Assembly (NCBI GenBank): GCA_019419405.1
Contig: DYAA01000195.1
Location: forward strand, 1-12,343
Direction of reading: 5' to 3'
Length of the DNA: 12,343 bases
Origin: Collinsella sp.
Lineage (GTDB): Bacteria > Actinomycetota > Coriobacteriia > Coriobacteriales > Coriobacteriaceae
Part shown: piece after piece, positions 1-7,428 of the stretch
How the letters are laid out: the number at the start of each line of letters is the position of its first letter
Numbering within the stretch: the first letter of the stretch is position 1
Position numbers and translations under genes: made by a program
The notes under the pieces: generated by a model
Database searches by the model: none
What the model was told of the DNA's origin: nothing
The model's input: the letters and a program-made list of their open reading frames with translations, nothing else

Positions 1-228
1 GAGAAGGATATCCAGGCGTTTTTGACCGATATCTGCACGCCGCGCGAGATCTGCGATCTTTCGCAACGTCTGCAGGTTGCGCGTTATCTGGATGAGGGCG
101 AGCCTTATGTTGAGGTTCAGGCCCGCACCGGCGCTTCGTCCACTACGGTGAGCCGCGTGTCCAAGGCACTCAACGGCGAGTACGGCGGCTATCGCAAGAT
201 CCTCATCAAGCTGGAGGATGGCGAGTAG
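1..228 (+). CDS. yerC: TrpR-related DNA-binding protein, YerC/YecD family (3' part, 5' end outside window)
   Basis: The reading frame is open from base 1 and ends at the TAG at 226-228, giving the last 75 residues of a protein whose family is usually about 100 residues long. YerC/YecD proteins are small all-helical DNA-binding proteins related to the Trp repressor; their target and effector are mostly unknown. The match is to the family core: an ICTPREI segment, then LSQRLQVARYL, then a helix-turn-helix with GAS..TVSRV as the recognition part (about bases 112-190). A TTG at 22 could start a 68-residue ORF, but the homology continues upstream of it through QAF, so the true start lies before the window. 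A strong terminator follows within 30 bases, so this gene ends its own transcription unit and is separate from addB. Family assignment is confident; the regulated genes cannot be told from the sequence. Confidence 0.88.
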   Translation, partial: EKDIQAFLTDICTPREICDLSQRLQVARYLDEGEPYVEVQARTGASSTTVSRVSKALNGEYGGYRKILIKLEDGE

Positions 229-255
229 GCCAGCGGCAACAAACGAATTGCGCAG

Positions 256-281
256 AACCGTCCCTTCGGGGGCGGTTTTTT
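256..281 (+). terminator. Rho-independent terminator after the yerC-like gene
   Basis: An 8-bp stem (257-264 with 269-276, one G-T pair, otherwise perfect) closes a TTCG tetraloop at 265-268. It is extended by an A-T pair and followed by a run of six T at 276-281. Stem, stable tetraloop and T-run sit 28 bases after the stop codon, the classic form of an intrinsic terminator for the upstream gene. Confidence 0.9.
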
Positions 282-367
282 GATCCTTTGGGGACGGAGG
301 AAAACGGATCACTGGGTTAGACTGACCTCCTCGGTGATCCATTTTCCTCTGTCTCCAAGGGGTCAAA
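279..367. repeat. Long imperfect inverted repeat (34-bp arms, 21-nt loop)
   Basis: Bases 279-312 pair with 334-367. Read as + strand RNA, the arms have 29 Watson-Crick pairs, four G-U pairs (284/362, 287/359, 292/354, 296/350) and one C-A mismatch (305/341). The loop is 313-333. The 5' arm begins inside the T-run of the yerC terminator. The GGGGACGG core and GGATCAC tip look like a mobile REP- or MITE-like palindrome, but no transposase is nearby and no second copy is visible in the window. The structure is seen directly; the mobile origin is inferred. Confidence 0.8.
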
Positions 368-391
368 TCTGTTGGCGTGGGGCAAATCTGT
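364..391. repeat. Short direct repeat CAAATCTGT upstream of addB
   Basis: CAAATCTGT occurs at 364-372 and again at 383-391, 19 bp apart start to start. The first copy overlaps the 3' arm of the long inverted repeat. The spacing of about two helical turns would suit a dimeric regulator, but the repeat may equally be a remnant of the mobile palindrome. No regulator is assigned. Confidence 0.4.
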
Positions 392-410
392 CCGCGCGGG
401 CGGGTAGGAT
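390..410 (+). promoter_or_regulatory. Possible addB promoter (-10-like TAGGAT, upstream GTCCGCGC)
   Basis: TAGGAT at 405-410 resembles a sigma70-type -10 box and lies 40 bases before the addB ATG. No convincing -35 hexamer is seen at 16-18 bp spacing. GTCCGCGC at 390-397, seven bases upstream of the -10, recurs with the same spacing before dnaE, which raises confidence slightly. A promoter is expected here because the terminator at 256-281 cuts off the upstream gene. Confidence 0.35.
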
Positions 411-449
411 GGAAGCATTGAATATTGCGAACGGTTTGAGTGGAGGACC

Positions 450-3400
450 ATGCCTGTTCGAATCTATACCACCAACGCCGGCGCGGATTTGAGCGATGCC
501 GAGGCGGCGCTGCTTGCCGACCTTATTGCCCGCCACGGGCGTGCCGTGCTGCTGGCGCCAACGTTTGCCGAGCTCGACCTGTGCCGTCATGATGCGGCGG
601 AAGCCGGCGTTTCGCTGGGTATTGACTACAAGACGCCTACATCGTGGCTTCGCTCGCTTTGGGAGCTTTTGGGCGACGGGCGCGGTTTCGTCGACAACCT
701 GCAGCGCCAGATGCTGTTTTCGGACATGGTAGCGCGCCTCGACGACGCCGACCTGCAGCCGCTTTCGCGCAGCCAGGGCACGGTGCGTATGCTCGCACGT
801 ATGGCTCGCGATGTGCTGCCGGGTGTGGCAGGGACAGGCACCGAGCGTTGCTGCGACAACGTTTGCAAGCCCAAGCCCAAAAGCGACGCCGAGGCTCGCG
901 TGTTTGAACTTTTGTGCGCCTATGCGCGCGGTTTGGACCGTCGAGATATGGTCGAGCCCTGCGAGGCGGCTGACATTATGGCCGGCGCTTTGGCCGACAA
1001 CCTGCCGGGGTGCGCCCGCGCCGTTTGCGTGCGCGGCGTCACGTCATTTACGTATAGCCTGCTCGAGCTGCTGTCCGCCGTGGCAAACAACGGGGGAGAG
1101 GTTGTCGTGCTGCTTGCCCGCGAGCAAGCGGCGATGCGCGAGGAGCTTGCCGCGGCATTTGATGTCCGCGGTGTGCTGTTTGAGATCGCGCCGCTGGGGG
1201 AGGGCGCCGCCGCGCCCCAGACTGCCTCCAAGTCCGCTGCTCAGCCTGCCTTTATTGAGGTCGCCGGCCCCCATGCCCGTGCCCATGCTTATGCGGACGT
1301 CATCGATAAGTTGGTGAAAGCGCACAAGGAGTCCAAGGACGATAAAGCTGCTGCAACACCCGCCGACCCCGTACGCGTGCTCGTTGTTTCTGCCCGGGCA
1401 CCCCAGCTGTTCGGCGAGCTTGCCGCTCGTTTGGCGGCGCGCCACGTTGCTGCCGAGACGGCCGAGTTCACGGCGTTTTCCCAATCCATTGCGGGCAGGC
1501 AGTTCACGGCGCTCGCCAACCTGATCGAGCGTATGAAGGCCGCCGACGAAGGGGCAGCTTCTAAGACTGAGTGGTGGCCCGCTCCGGAGCTTACCGACTG
1601 GATTTACAGCCCGCTTTCGGGTGCCGACGCCGCCAGCGCGCGCACGTTCGACAAGAATATGCGACTGTCGCGCAGCAAGACCACTGCGGGCGTCAAGAGC
1701 CTGCTGCAGAGCGTGCAGGGCCAGGTGAGGGGCGCGCGTAAAGCGGCGAGCGACGAGAACTGGTTTAAGAACGTGCCGTGCGTGATCTCGGACGTGTTCC
1801 AGGCGCTGTGGCGCGACAAACCCGTGACGGCGCTCAAGGCCATGCTTGCCGTTGCCGAGGCACTGCCCGATCGCGCACTTGGCGGTCTCGACGGTCAGGC
1901 CCGTCGCCAGGCGGAGGTGGCCCTGCTGCGCCACGTCATCGACATCCTTATGAATGGCGCCCGTGCGCTCGACGTGTCGCAGGCCGCGACCGTGCCCGTG
2001 CTCGATGACATTCGCACCAAGGTGGACAAGCGTAGCGCCGCCTACGATTACGAGACCTACGAGGTTGACCGTGCGCCACGCGCCCAGGTTCGCTTTGCTT
2101 CGCTTGCCGATGCGGCGGCCCTGCGCCCCGGCAGCTACGATGCCGTGCTGTTTGCCGACGTCGACCTGGACAGTTATCCGCTCTCACATGAGGAGGGCCC
2201 GCTGGCAACGCTGACGGCAGAGTTAGATCGCAGCGGTGTGACGCTTGAGCCTGCGGCCTTGCTGCGCGCACGCTTTGGCCGCGCGATACAAGCGTCGCGT
2301 GGTCCGGTTACGCTCGCCCGTGTGACCCACGATCGTCAGGCGCGCGAGTGCTATCCGGCGGCCGTGTGGACCGAGTTGCGGGCGCATGCCGAGGCCGCTA
2401 ACGATGCTAAGGCCGCTGACGCCGACAAGGCCGCTGACGACGCTAAGGCCGTTGGCGCCGACAAGGCGAAGTGCGTGGGTGAGGGCGATATCGTAAGGGA
2501 CTTCGATCCCGCGGCAGGCGAAGGTCTTAGGCGCGAGCGCGTGACCTGCGAAGCTCCTCAGCATCTGAGCGATGAAGCCATTCCGTATCTGGTCCTGCGT
2601 CGCCGCGATGGCGAGGGCGAGAACGCGCCGCTCGTGCCGCGTCTGACGTCCGCCTCGCAGATCGAGGCGTATTCGACGTGCCCGCTGTGCTGGTTCGTGT
2701 CGTATCGCGTGAAGCCCCAGTCCATCGACGCGGGCTTTGGCAATATGGAGAAGGGCAACTTTGTCCACGACGTGCTGGAGCACCTGCACGCCCGACTGCC
2801 CCAAGAGGGCATGGAGCGCGTGACGCCCATGAATCTGCCGCGTGCACAGGAGCTGCTACACGAGGTCTTTGACGAGACCCTGGCCGAGCACGCCGGCAAG
2901 CGCGGTACCGAGGGCCCGCTGGTGCCGCTCTCCCCGGTGGAGGAGCGCCAGGTGGCCGAGATTTTGCCCCAGCTGGAGGGCGTGCTTGCCTACGAGTCCG
3001 AGGCGCTTGGCCCCTTTGTCCCGCGCTACCTTGAGTTCGCCTTTAATGAGCTTAAGGTCGAGTATGCCGGTTGGCCGCTCGGCGGGCGCATCGACCGCGT
3101 GGATGTGGATGCCGAGAACCGCGCCGTCGTGATCGACTACAAGCACCGCACGGGCGTTGAGGAGTTCAAGCTCGCCGACCCTACGGTGCACGACGAGGAG
3201 TCGGGCGAGGCTCCCATCGACGACCCGCGGTGGTTGCCGCCCCATACCCAGACACTCATCTACGCGCAGGCCATGCGTCGGGCACTGGGCCTAGATACCC
3301 GTGCTGCGCTCTATTTTTCGACCAAGGGCGGCAAGCCCGCGCTGCGTGGTGCCGCAAGTGCCGAGTTGCTTGAGGAAGAGCGCGGCGACGGTCGCATCCC

Positions 3401-3602
3401 GGGCCTCAAGAAGGGCTTTCCGGGCGAGGGCGGCAACATGGACTTCGATGCGCTGCTCGACCGCGTGGAGACCGGCATTGCCGAGCGCCTGCGCGAGCTC
3501 GAGGCGGGCGACGTCGTCGCTGTCGATCCGACGTCGGCGCAGGCCGCGCATGCGCGCTGCTCGTATAACCACGAAGGAACGTTTGTAAGGAGGGACGTGT
3601 AG
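450..3602 (+). CDS. addB: AddB/RexB-like subunit of ATP-dependent helicase-nuclease, PD-(D/E)XK nuclease
   Basis: This 1050-residue protein is the probable AddB-side subunit of the complex that resects double-strand breaks to make 3' ends for RecA. The ATG at 450 has GGAGG at 442-446. The N-terminal half is an inactivated UvrD-like fold: RAVLLAPTFAE is the expected early beta strand, but the segment before it (about residues 7-20) lacks a GxGKT loop. The RecB-type nuclease occupies about residues 730-1045: a CPLC-containing entry helix (C744, C747), H773 in GNFVHDVLEHLH, D882 in GGRIDRVD, D896-Y-K898, and Q934/Y938 of QxxxY. All nuclease residues look intact. Of the C-terminal cysteines that bind 4Fe-4S in Bacillus AddB, only C1037 is present, so the cluster is probably absent, as in RexB types. 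Residues about 645-675 are an Ala/Asp/Lys-rich repeat linker. It is the first gene of an operon with addA. The function is inferred from the architecture and neighbour; overall similarity to characterised AddB is low. Confidence 0.87.
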   Translation: MPVRIYTTNAGADLSDAEAALLADLIARHGRAVLLAPTFAELDLCRHDAAEAGVSLGIDYKTPTSWLRSLWELLGDGRGFVDNLQRQMLFSDMVARLDDADLQPLSRSQGTVRMLARMARDVLPGVAGTGTERCCDNVCKPKPKSDAEARVFELLCAYARGLDRRDMVEPCEAADIMAGALADNLPGCARAVCVRGVTSFTYSLLELLSAVANNGGEVVVLLAREQAAMREELAAAFDVRGVLFEIAPLGEGAAAPQTASKSAAQPAFIEVAGPHARAHAYADVIDKLVKAHKESKDDKAAATPADPVRVLVVSARAPQLFGELAARLAARHVAAETAEFTAFSQSIAGRQFTALANLIERMKAADEGAASKTEWWPAPELTDWIYSPLSGADAASARTFDKNMRLSRSKTTAGVKSLLQSVQGQVRGARKAASDENWFKNVPCVISDVFQALWRDKPVTALKAMLAVAEALPDRALGGLDGQARRQAEVALLRHVIDILMNGARALDVSQAATVPVLDDIRTKVDKRSAAYDYETYEVDRAPRAQVRFASLADAAALRPGSYDAVLFADVDLDSYPLSHEEGPLATLTAELDRSGVTLEPAALLRARFGRAIQASRGPVTLARVTHDRQARECYPAAVWTELRAHAEAANDAKAADADKAADDAKAVGADKAKCVGEGDIVRDFDPAAGEGLRRERVTCEAPQHLSDEAIPYLVLRRRDGEGENAPLVPRLTSASQIEAYSTCPLCWFVSYRVKPQSIDAGFGNMEKGNFVHDVLEHLHARLPQEGMERVTPMNLPRAQELLHEVFDETLAEHAGKRGTEGPLVPLSPVEERQVAEILPQLEGVLAYESEALGPFVPRYLEFAFNELKVEYAGWPLGGRIDRVDVDAENRAVVIDYKHRTGVEEFKLADPTVHDEESGEAPIDDPRWLPPHTQTLIYAQAMRRALGLDTRAALYFSTKGGKPALRGAASAELLEEERGDGRIPGLKKGFPGEGGNMDFDALLDRVETGIAERLRELEAGDVVAVDPTSAQAAHARCSYNHEGTFVRRDV
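2403..2474 (+). repeat. 36-bp imperfect tandem duplication inside addB
   Basis: Two 36-bp units (2403-2438 and 2439-2474) match closely over their first 30 bases, with differences mainly at single positions; the last six bases diverge. They encode a DAKAADADKA-type unit twice in frame, in the linker just before the nuclease domain. The repeat keeps the frame, so it probably changes only linker length. Confidence 0.65.
3587..3594 (+). promoter_or_regulatory. addA ribosome binding site inside the addB 3' end
   Basis: AAGGAGGG at 3587-3594 is a strong Shine-Dalgarno match lying within the last codons of addB, 11 bases before the addA ATG at 3606. The spacing is a little long. With the addB stop at 3600-3602 between them, this suggests translational coupling of the two subunits. 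Confidence 0.7.
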
Positions 3603-3605
3603 ACC

Positions 3606-6600
3606 ATGGATCTTTCGACTTTGATGCCGCAACAGCTGCAGATCGTCAAGACGCTCGACCGTCCGCTGTTTGTCTCGGCGGGCGCCGGTTCGGGCAAGAC
3701 CTTTACCCTCACGCGTCGCATCGTCTACGCGCTCTCGCCCGAATCCGGTCCGTTCGTTGAGCATCTGGACCAGGTGCTCGCCATCACCTTTACCAAAGAT
3801 GCCGCGGCCGAGATTCGCGACCGCGTGCGCCGTGCGCTTATCGACGAGGGCATGGACGAGGAAGCACTGACCGTCGACGACGCGTGGATCTCGACCATTC
3901 ACGGCATGTGCTCGCGTATCCTGCGCGCACACGCGTTGGAGCTGGGCATCGATCCCGAGTTCACGGTGCTCACCGATACCGACGAGCTCATGGATCAGGC
4001 TGTTGAGCATGTGTTGGGTCGCGCGACGGCGCCCGATGCCGCCCCCGAGCTCGCGGCATCGCTCAAGGCCCTCTACGCCTGGTATCCCATGGCGGGCGAG
4101 GGCGGCCCCTTTGGCGCCGGCACCACCATCAAGGGCCTGGTGCGCGAGCTGCTGGAGCTCTCGAGCCAGCTGCCGGGCGGCATGGATGACGTGCGCGTGG
4201 CGCGCGGCCAGGCCGATACCTCGGCACTCGCCGATGCCTATCGCGCGGCGTTGGGCGCAAGCAAGGCCGCGACCGAGAAGGCGCAGACGGCGCTCGATGC
4301 CATCGACGCGTTCGAGGCGAGCGGCAAGACCATGACCGATGCGGCGCGACTCATGATGTCGTGTACCATGCCTCGGGCGAGCAAGGCATTCCCTAAGGAG
4401 CAGGTGGAGCTGCTCAAGGCCGAGGCCGCCGATGCGTTTGTCAATATTGTGCTTGCCTGCGGCAGTCCGGCGCTCGATGCGCTGGTGGGGCTTGCCCGTG
4501 CTGTGGAGGCGGAGTATCGCGCGCTCAAGGCCGACCAGTCCGCCCTCGATAATAACGACCTGCTCCGCATGGCATACGAGGCGCTGCGCGACTACCCGGC
4601 CATTCGAGCGGCCTATGAGGGACGCTTTAAGATGGTCATGATCGACGAGTTCCAGGATACCGACCAGATGCAGGTCGACCTGATCCGTTACCTGACCGGC
4701 ACGGGTGAGCGTGCGCTGTGTACCGTGGGCGATGCACAGCAGTCGATTTATCGTTTCCGCGGCGCCGAGGTCGAGGTCTTCCGCCGCCAGGAGCGCAAAG
4801 TGGGCGCCTCGGGGACGGCCGAGGCAGAGGTCGTCGCTGGCGCCGCCTCGACCGTCCCTGCCGGCGAGCTCGTCAAGCTCGTGCGCAACTTCCGCAGCCA
4901 CGACGAGGTGCTGCGTTATGTGGCGCGCATCTTTGACGGCGACACCGGTGGTTTGATGCAGGGGTTCTTGGATCTTGAGCCGAGTGACGATCGCGAGGAC
5001 AAGCTCAAAGCAAAGGCTTCGCGCCGCCAGGCGCTGCTCGTTGCCGGCGGCAGCACCCAGGAGCGAACGCAGGCGAAAGCTCGTGCGATTGCGGAACGAT
5101 TCCAAACGCTCGTTAAAGCGGGCCAGCCCCAGGGCGATATGGTGTTGCTGCTGGGTCGCATGACCAACGCCGATGTCTATGCGCAAGCTTTCCGTGACCA
5201 AGGGCTCGACTGTGTGATCGCAGGCGGCTCGGTCTTTGCCCAGGCAGCCGAGGTGCAGACGGTGCGTGCCCTGGTGTGCGCGCTTGCCAACCCGGCCGAT
5301 ACGGCGCAGGGCCTTATGCCGCTGTTGGCCTCGCCGATGTTTGCGCTCGGCGCCCAGGAGTTCCTGGCGCTGGCGACCAAGCTGGACGAGCAGACGGGGG
5401 AGACGTCGCGCCGCAACATCGATGCGGGCATCATGAGCGATTCCGATGTGCCCGGCTTGCAGGGCTTGCCACTGGTGACGCGCGCCCGCGAGGTGCTGCG
5501 CTATGCACTGCGCCGCGTGGGACGTGATTCGTTCGCGGCGATCGCGCGCGACGTGGTCAACGCTTCGGGCTGGTTCGTGCGTCTGGCGAAGCGCGGCCCC
5601 GAGGGCAAGGCTATTGCTGCCAACGTGCTCAAGGCGCTCGACGCCGTGGCCGAGGCGGAGGCCGAGTTCGGCAACTCGCCGCGTTCCATCGCGCTGGTCT
5701 TCGACCGCTTCTTGGCGGGCAAGGAAGCCCCGGGTGCCCTCAACGAGGAGGGCGACGGCGCGGTGCGCATCATGACGGTACACGCATCCAAGGGCCTGGA
5801 ATATCCGGTCGTGGCGGTTGCGGAGTGCTTTGGCGTGCGTAAGTCCTCGGGTGCGGCACAGATGGGTCGCGTCGAGGGCGGAGCGCAGGTCGTGGCACTG
5901 CCGGCACGCTTCGACGGCGTTAAGCTCGCCGACGGAACCTTTGTGAAGGGCGACGACGTTAAAAAGCAGTTTGAGCATGCGTTTAAGGGCAAGGGCACGT
6001 CGTTGTGGCTGCCGCCGGAGCTCATGGAGGATGTCTGCGCGACGGGCTCTCCCGCCGAGGCGTTTGCCCGCCTGCGCAACGACGACCTGCGGCTTTCGCT
6101 CGAGGAGCGGGCTCGTTTGCTCTATGTCGCCATGACGCGTGCGCGCGAGCTGGTGATCTTGGCGATGGACGCCGGCGTGAGCCGCGGCAAGCTGTGTGCG
6201 CCGACCTTCGACGTCGAGACCGATCTGACCTATGACGTGCTGCGTCGTATTCTGCCGACGGACGGCCTGAACACGCCGCAGCTCGATAGCGACCGCCTGG
6301 TGTTCGACAACTCCCAGCCGGGCGACTACGAGCTCATTTCGCTCGCGGACTTTACCTTTGGCGAGCGGGCGTTTGAGGCCAACGCTTCGCTGGATGCCGA
6401 GGGTAGGCTCGTTCGCGGCGATGCGGAGCCGGAGGGTGCCGGTGCGGATGCCCGCGCCGCCGTTCCCGGTCCTGCCGACCCCGAGCCCGATGCGTTTGAG
6501 CTCGTGTATCCCCAGGCGGTGGGCGTGCGCATGGGCACCTGCCCGTATCCGGAGCGCGATTCGTACAGCTACTCGTCAATTGCCGCGGCGCTGCATGCCG

Positions 6601-7250
6601 AGTCCGAGGACCGTGCCGCCGAGGCACACGTGCCCATGGACGAGTCCGGCGATGATGCGGAGTCGGATGGTTCCGAGATGACGGATGCAGACGTGGCCGC
6701 CGTTGAGCCCGCCGGCAACCCCATGGCCTTGGGCTCGGCGTTCCATGCCGCCTGCCAGTGGTTGATCGAGATGGGTGCCGATGAGCTGCCCACCGCGCGC
6801 GCCGAAGCGCTGGCGTGTCTGTGGCGCCTGACGCCGGAGCAGCGCGAGCGCTTCGACGTTGCCCTGGACCGCTGGCTCGAGTCGGCTGTTCGTGCCGACC
6901 TGCTCGCGTGGCCGTGCGTTCGCGCCGAGGTGCCGTTCTTTTCGCTGGGCTGCGAGGACGAGGACATCGCTCGCTATGGTGCATATGCCGAGGGCGCCAT
7001 TGATGCACTGGCGACCGACCCGGCCGATCCGTCACGTGCGCTGGTCATCGACTACAAGACGGGTGGCACGCCGGATGAGACACCGGAACAGCTGCAGGAG
7101 AAGCACGCCCTGCAGGCGCGCGTCTATTCGGATGTTCTGCACAAGGCGGGCTTTGAGGTCGTGACCGTCAAGTTCGTTCGCGTGGAGCAGGCGAATCCAA
7201 CCATCTTCGTCAATCCCGCCGAACCTCAAGTGGTCACCTACAATCTCTAG
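3606..7250 (+). CDS. addA: AddA-like UvrD-family helicase with C-terminal nuclease
   Basis: This 1214-residue protein matches Bacillus AddA in length and layout; AddA is the 3'-5' motor and second nuclease of the AddAB complex. Superfamily 1A helicase motifs occur in order: Q-motif near residues 9-12, Walker A GAGSGKT at 26-32, motif Ia ITFTKDAAAEI, Walker B DEFQDTD at 347-353, motif III GDAQQSIYRFRG at 375-386, motif IV NFRSH from 428, motif V TVHASKGLEY from 724 and motif VI YVAMTRARE from 840. The C-terminal RecB-type nuclease has H1047, D1133, D1149-Y-K1151 and Q1170/Y1174, so it also looks active. An acidic stretch rich in Asp, Glu and Ser (about residues 1000-1035) is inserted between the YSYSSIAAALH start of the nuclease and H1047. 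The start follows the addB stop by 3 nt in the same frame, so the two are co-transcribed and probably made together. No Fe-S cysteine set is seen, as expected for AddA. Confidence 0.95.
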   Translation: MDLSTLMPQQLQIVKTLDRPLFVSAGAGSGKTFTLTRRIVYALSPESGPFVEHLDQVLAITFTKDAAAEIRDRVRRALIDEGMDEEALTVDDAWISTIHGMCSRILRAHALELGIDPEFTVLTDTDELMDQAVEHVLGRATAPDAAPELAASLKALYAWYPMAGEGGPFGAGTTIKGLVRELLELSSQLPGGMDDVRVARGQADTSALADAYRAALGASKAATEKAQTALDAIDAFEASGKTMTDAARLMMSCTMPRASKAFPKEQVELLKAEAADAFVNIVLACGSPALDALVGLARAVEAEYRALKADQSALDNNDLLRMAYEALRDYPAIRAAYEGRFKMVMIDEFQDTDQMQVDLIRYLTGTGERALCTVGDAQQSIYRFRGAEVEVFRRQERKVGASGTAEAEVVAGAASTVPAGELVKLVRNFRSHDEVLRYVARIFDGDTGGLMQGFLDLEPSDDREDKLKAKASRRQALLVAGGSTQERTQAKARAIAERFQTLVKAGQPQGDMVLLLGRMTNADVYAQAFRDQGLDCVIAGGSVFAQAAEVQTVRALVCALANPADTAQGLMPLLASPMFALGAQEFLALATKLDEQTGETSRRNIDAGIMSDSDVPGLQGLPLVTRAREVLRYALRRVGRDSFAAIARDVVNASGWFVRLAKRGPEGKAIAANVLKALDAVAEAEAEFGNSPRSIALVFDRFLAGKEAPGALNEEGDGAVRIMTVHASKGLEYPVVAVAECFGVRKSSGAAQMGRVEGGAQVVALPARFDGVKLADGTFVKGDDVKKQFEHAFKGKGTSLWLPPELMEDVCATGSPAEAFARLRNDDLRLSLEERARLLYVAMTRARELVILAMDAGVSRGKLCAPTFDVETDLTYDVLRRILPTDGLNTPQLDSDRLVFDNSQPGDYELISLADFTFGERAFEANASLDAEGRLVRGDAEPEGAGADARAAVPGPADPEPDAFELVYPQAVGVRMGTCPYPERDSYSYSSIAAALHAESEDRAAEAHVPMDESGDDAESDGSEMTDADVAAVEPAGNPMALGSAFHAACQWLIEMGADELPTARAEALACLWRLTPEQRERFDVALDRWLESAVRADLLAWPCVRAEVPFFSLGCEDEDIARYGAYAEGAIDALATDPADPSRALVIDYKTGGTPDETPEQLQEKHALQARVYSDVLHKAGFEVVTVKFVRVEQANPTIFVNPAEPQVVTYNL

Positions 7251-7262
7251 CCCTCAGATAAC

Positions 7263-7325
7263 TTGCGGTGGAATACGGACTGTTTTGGCCAAAAAAGCCG
7301 CCAAACAGTCCGCATTTCACCGCAA
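7263..7325. repeat. Long inverted repeat between addA and dnaE
   Basis: Bases 7263-7289 pair with 7300-7325 with one G-T pair (7271/7317), one mismatch (7275/7313) and one bulged T (7286). The loop, 7290-7299, contains six A. It begins 12 bases after the addA stop. No T-run follows it on either strand, so it is not a standard intrinsic terminator, although it could stabilise or attenuate the addBA message. Its sequence differs from the repeat at 279-367. It may be a dispersed genomic palindrome. Confidence 0.8.
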
Positions 7326-7367
7326 CTGCAAGAGGAGCCGTGTGGGTTTGGGCTAGGTTCGGGTGCC

Positions 7368-7388
7368 GTCCGCGCTGTGCTGTAGAAT
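7368..7388 (+). promoter_or_regulatory. Probable dnaE promoter (-10 TAGAAT)
   Basis: TAGAAT at 7383-7388 is a good -10 box, 41 bases before the dnaE ATG. No good -35 is visible: TTCGGG at 7358-7363 is weak and would leave a 19-bp spacer. GTCCGCGC at 7368-7375 precedes the -10 by seven bases, exactly as before addB. A promoter here fits the addA end, the hairpin and the 178-bp gap. Confidence 0.5.
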
Positions 7389-7428
7389 CGTAACCCTAAG
7401 ATCACGAACCCGCATCGGAGCTCATTAC

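Noticed and set aside
22..228. TTG at 22 as start of the yerC-like gene
   Set aside because: The homologous sequence runs open to base 1, so the gene is truncated by the window edge and does not start here.
280..492. Small + strand ORF of 70 codons overlapping the addB start
   Set aside because: It lies mostly within the inverted repeat, has no ribosome binding site and overlaps addB in another frame.
3291..5978. 895-codon open frame on the minus strand across the addB-addA junction
   Set aside because: It is the mirror of two strongly supported coding genes lying in the same frame. Its translation is rich in His, Arg, Leu and Ala with no recognisable motif, as expected from GC-biased codon use.
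7263..7325. Intrinsic terminator for addA
   Set aside because: The stem is long and perfect enough, but no T-run follows on the + strand, so it is recorded as an inverted repeat instead.
7363..7428. GTG start 22 codons upstream for dnaE
   Set aside because: The added residues are unlike DnaE N-termini, the stretch contains the likely -10 box, and ATG 7429 has a GGAG at good spacing.
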